From the NCBI RefSeq assembly GCF_014635825.1, contig NZ_BMDO01000009.1, positions 62,001 to 126,000 on the forward strand: a stretch of 64,000 nucleotides of DNA. The letters run 5' to 3'. Below are positions 61,910 through 64,000 of this stretch, piece after piece. Both the position numbers and the translations under genes were made by a program. The stretch's first letter is position 1, and every line of letters begins with the position of its first letter. Under the pieces are notes generated by a model. The model did not search any database and was not told the origin of the DNA. It saw nothing but the letters and a program-made list of their open reading frames with translations. The stretch comes from Mucilaginibacter galii (GTDB lineage Bacteria; Bacteroidota; Bacteroidia; Sphingobacteriales; Sphingobacteriaceae).

Positions 61910-64000
61910 ATGAAAAAACTTCGCCTTATTACCCTCTGCTTCCTGGCTACTGCTTTTGCATGGAAGGCCAGCGCGCAGCAAAAACCGGCCTTAAGCTGGA
62001 AAGACGTTTCTAAATGGCGCTCCATTAAAACTTACACCAACGCGCTATCGCCCAATGGGCAGTGGATGGCCTACGTTATGGGCCCGGTAGAGGGCGACCA
62101 GGAAGTGGTGCTGCGCAAGGTAAGCGATACCACCATATACCGTTACCCGTGCGGTGCTACAGCCGGTCAGGTTTCTTTTTCAGATGATAGCCGGTTTATG
62201 GCCTTCAGGCAATCGCCCAAGGATGCTGAGGTAAAGGCGGCCAAGAAAACCAATAAGGTATTGTATGATAAACTGGTGATCGTCTTGTTAAGTAATAATA
62301 CCAAAACCGAGTACGACCGGGTAAGGAGCTTTGCCTTTGCCGAAAAAACGCCTAACTGGATAGCCATTCAATTTGCAGCGCTTGAAACCGCACCTAAAGA
62401 TAAGGATGCCGCTAAGGGTACCGATATGCTGGTGTATAACCTGCTTACCAAAAAAAGCTTTAACATAGGCAGCGTAAGCGATTTTGCCTTTAACAAGGCA
62501 GGCAACTGGCTGGCTTACACCGTAGATGCCAGCGGACAAAACGGCAACGGTATTTACCTGCGCAATATGCTTACCGGCGTAACCTCGGCAGTTGACAATG
62601 ATAAGGCCACTTATAAATCTATCAATTGGACGGAGAACGGAACTGCCTTTGCCTTGCTGAAAGCCAACAAAAATGAGGCTTACAAAAGTGAAGTATACAG
62701 CGTTATTGGCGTTACCGGTTTAAAAGATGATACATCGGCCAAAACCATATACAGCAGCCTAACCGATAAAACTTTCCCGGCCGGCCAGGGCATTAGCGGC
62801 GACAGGCGCCCTTACTGGTCTGACGACCTGACGGCACTTTTCTTTGGTACCCGCATACTCGAGAAAGCCGGAAAGCCTAAAACCGACAGCGCCAAAACTG
62901 CACCAAAGGTTGGTCCGCCGGCTGCCCTGCGTACCGATACCGCAGCAGCCAAAGCCAAACCTGCCGCTATGGCCGCAGTTAATAAAGACGATATTGAAAA
63001 GCCGGACATGATTATTTGGAACTGGCAGGACCGCAGGCTGCAATCGGCCCAACAGGTGCAGGAAACGAGCGATAAGGCTTTCAGTTACCTGGCCGAATAC
63101 TATGTACCAGCCAAACGCCTCATTACCCTGGCCGATAGTAATATGCGCACGGTAATGGTTGCCCCTAAGCAATTATACGCCATTGGCGTAGATAACAGCA
63201 AATACGAACTCATGAGTAACCTTAACGGTCAAAGCTATGCTGATATCTATTTAATTAACCTGAAAACCGGCAGCAAAAAGCTCCTTTTCAATAATTTTTA
63301 TCAAACCGGCAATCGTGGTTTCAGCATAGCGCCAAACGGTAAACTGGGTAGCTATTACCAGGATGGCACCTTTTACACCGTTGATTTTGAAAGCGGAGAG
63401 AACCATAACCTAACCGGAAAAATTAAAGCCTCGTTTGTTGACGAACTGGACGATCATAATGTTAAAAAGCCGGCTACCGACAACATGGGCTGGTCGGCCG
63501 ATTCCAAGTATGCTCTAATTAAAGATAATTACGATTTGTGGCGCATTAGTGCCGACGGAAAATCGGCCACAGCATTAAGCGATAACTGGAAAGCCCGTAA
63601 CCTGATGGTGAACTACCGCTTTAACATTTACCCTGATGATAAAGGCACCGACTTGGGCAAAACACAATATTACAGCGTGTTTAACCGCGAGAATAAGCAA
63701 AGCGGTATAGGCAAGCTGGAAGGTGGCAAAATTAAAGTGCTGTTTATAGAAAACTTCACTTATAATAACCTGGTAAAAGCCACCAATGCACCGGTGTTTG
63801 CTTACAGCAAAGAGAGCAATGAAAAATCTTCAGAAACTTTCGTTACCGCTAACACCGATTTGACGGCCGGCAAGCAGGTAACTAAGAACACGCCCGATCA
63901 AAGCAAGTTTGGCTGGTCGAGCGGTGTAAAACTCATCACTTACAAGAGCACCAATGGCGATACTTTACAGGCGGCTCTGTATTTACCGGCCAATTATGAG
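61910..64000 (+). CDS. Secreted S9 (prolyl oligopeptidase) family peptidase, partial
   Basis: The visible 697 residues start MKKLRLITLCFLATAFAWKASAQ (signal peptide) and run in frame to the window edge. The region is a beta-propeller with repeated blades (NALSPNGQWMAYVMG, GFSIAPNGKLGSY, GWSADSKYALI). A low-complexity Ala/Lys/Pro insert (about 320-345) resembles that in the tricorn gene. The sequence near the end (YKSTNGDTLQAALYLPANYE) is the beginning of the hydrolase domain; the Ser-Asp-His triad lies beyond 64000. The four-repeat block stands upstream. Confidence 0.9.
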   Translation, partial: MKKLRLITLCFLATAFAWKASAQQKPALSWKDVSKWRSIKTYTNALSPNGQWMAYVMGPVEGDQEVVLRKVSDTTIYRYPCGATAGQVSFSDDSRFMAFRQSPKDAEVKAAKKTNKVLYDKLVIVLLSNNTKTEYDRVRSFAFAEKTPNWIAIQFAALETAPKDKDAAKGTDMLVYNLLTKKSFNIGSVSDFAFNKAGNWLAYTVDASGQNGNGIYLRNMLTGVTSAVDNDKATYKSINWTENGTAFALLKANKNEAYKSEVYSVIGVTGLKDDTSAKTIYSSLTDKTFPAGQGISGDRRPYWSDDLTALFFGTRILEKAGKPKTDSAKTAPKVGPPAALRTDTAAAKAKPAAMAAVNKDDIEKPDMIIWNWQDRRLQSAQQVQETSDKAFSYLAEYYVPAKRLITLADSNMRTVMVAPKQLYAIGVDNSKYELMSNLNGQSYADIYLINLKTGSKKLLFNNFYQTGNRGFSIAPNGKLGSYYQDGTFYTVDFESGENHNLTGKIKASFVDELDDHNVKKPATDNMGWSADSKYALIKDNYDLWRISADGKSATALSDNWKARNLMVNYRFNIYPDDKGTDLGKTQYYSVFNRENKQSGIGKLEGGKIKVLFIENFTYNNLVKATNAPVFAYSKESNEKSSETFVTANTDLTAGKQVTKNTPDQSKFGWSSGVKLITYKSTNGDTLQAALYLPANYE

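Overview
The window comes from a Bacteroidota chromosome, most likely family Sphingobacteriaceae and probably close to Mucilaginibacter or Pedobacter (inference). Evidence: a complete gldK-gldL-gldM-gldN gliding/type IX secretion operon; several families largely confined to Bacteroidota (DUF2480, DUF3108, DUF3109, DUF4199, DUF4271, DUF4834, DUF6427); promoters of the TAnnTTTG (-7) type instead of TATAAT; almost no Shine-Dalgarno sequences; and several interspersed inverted repeats. No rRNA, tRNA, CRISPR array, prophage or transposase gene was seen. I call 58 protein genes. Those at both ends are cut by the window (rmlA at 1-648, an S9 peptidase at 61910-64000).

Layout. 1-16626 is almost all minus strand: rmlA; DUF3109, DUF3108 and DUF2480 proteins; a PpiD-like foldase; an envelope/cofactor group (LptC, a beta-barrel protein, CoaX); purQ; a DUF6427 membrane protein; a glycosyltransferase; a YfhO giant membrane protein; small membrane proteins; an SGNH hydrolase; and uvrB. 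16812-20816 is mainly plus strand: an AT-rich orphan, upp, a HAD nucleotidase, DinB, a 36-residue membrane peptide and an LpxH-like phosphoesterase, plus one minus-strand solenoid protein. 21069-23106 holds two glycosyltransferases on minus. 23154-27200 carries a tricorn-type protease and a methyltransferase. 27208-31749 (minus) carries TPR, zinc-ribbon, Nif3, TM2, DUF2752 and DUF4199 genes. mfd follows on plus, then the minus-strand DUF4271-hemD-gldKLMN block (42198 to 35460). 42350-53394 holds hemW, a fasciclin protein, a JmjC-like cupin, nth (minus), a DUF4440-type protein (minus), a PfkB kinase, a VWA/AAA+ pair, a metallophosphoesterase, a UbiA-like protein and a methyltransferase. The end has an M14 peptidase (minus), recQ, a GntR-controlled ABC operon (minus, 61271 to 58545), a 640-base repeat-filled gap and the S9 peptidase.

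Themes. Envelope biogenesis and secretion dominate (GldKLMN, LptC, PpiD, LpxH-like, glycosyltransferases, large secreted peptidases), with DNA repair (UvrB, Mfd, Nth, RecQ) scattered among them.

The most unusual content is non-coding. (1) A C/G-rich long inverted repeat fills the stop-to-start gap of four co-directional gene pairs, with a fifth decayed copy. (2) Two different perfect heptanucleotide arrays (14 x TTGTGAG and 10 x ACTTCGG) lie 60 bases apart between two convergent genes. (3) Four tandem ~115-base imperfect palindromes lie upstream of the S9 peptidase. (4) Seven genes have -7 boxes only 4-10 nt before the start codon, predicting leaderless or nearly leaderless mRNAs. (5) A palindromic operator, very like the Bacillus YtrA operator, lies exactly at the promoter of the GntR/ABC operon. 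Several of the repeats also create false N-terminal extensions of neighbouring genes, and I have corrected those starts.
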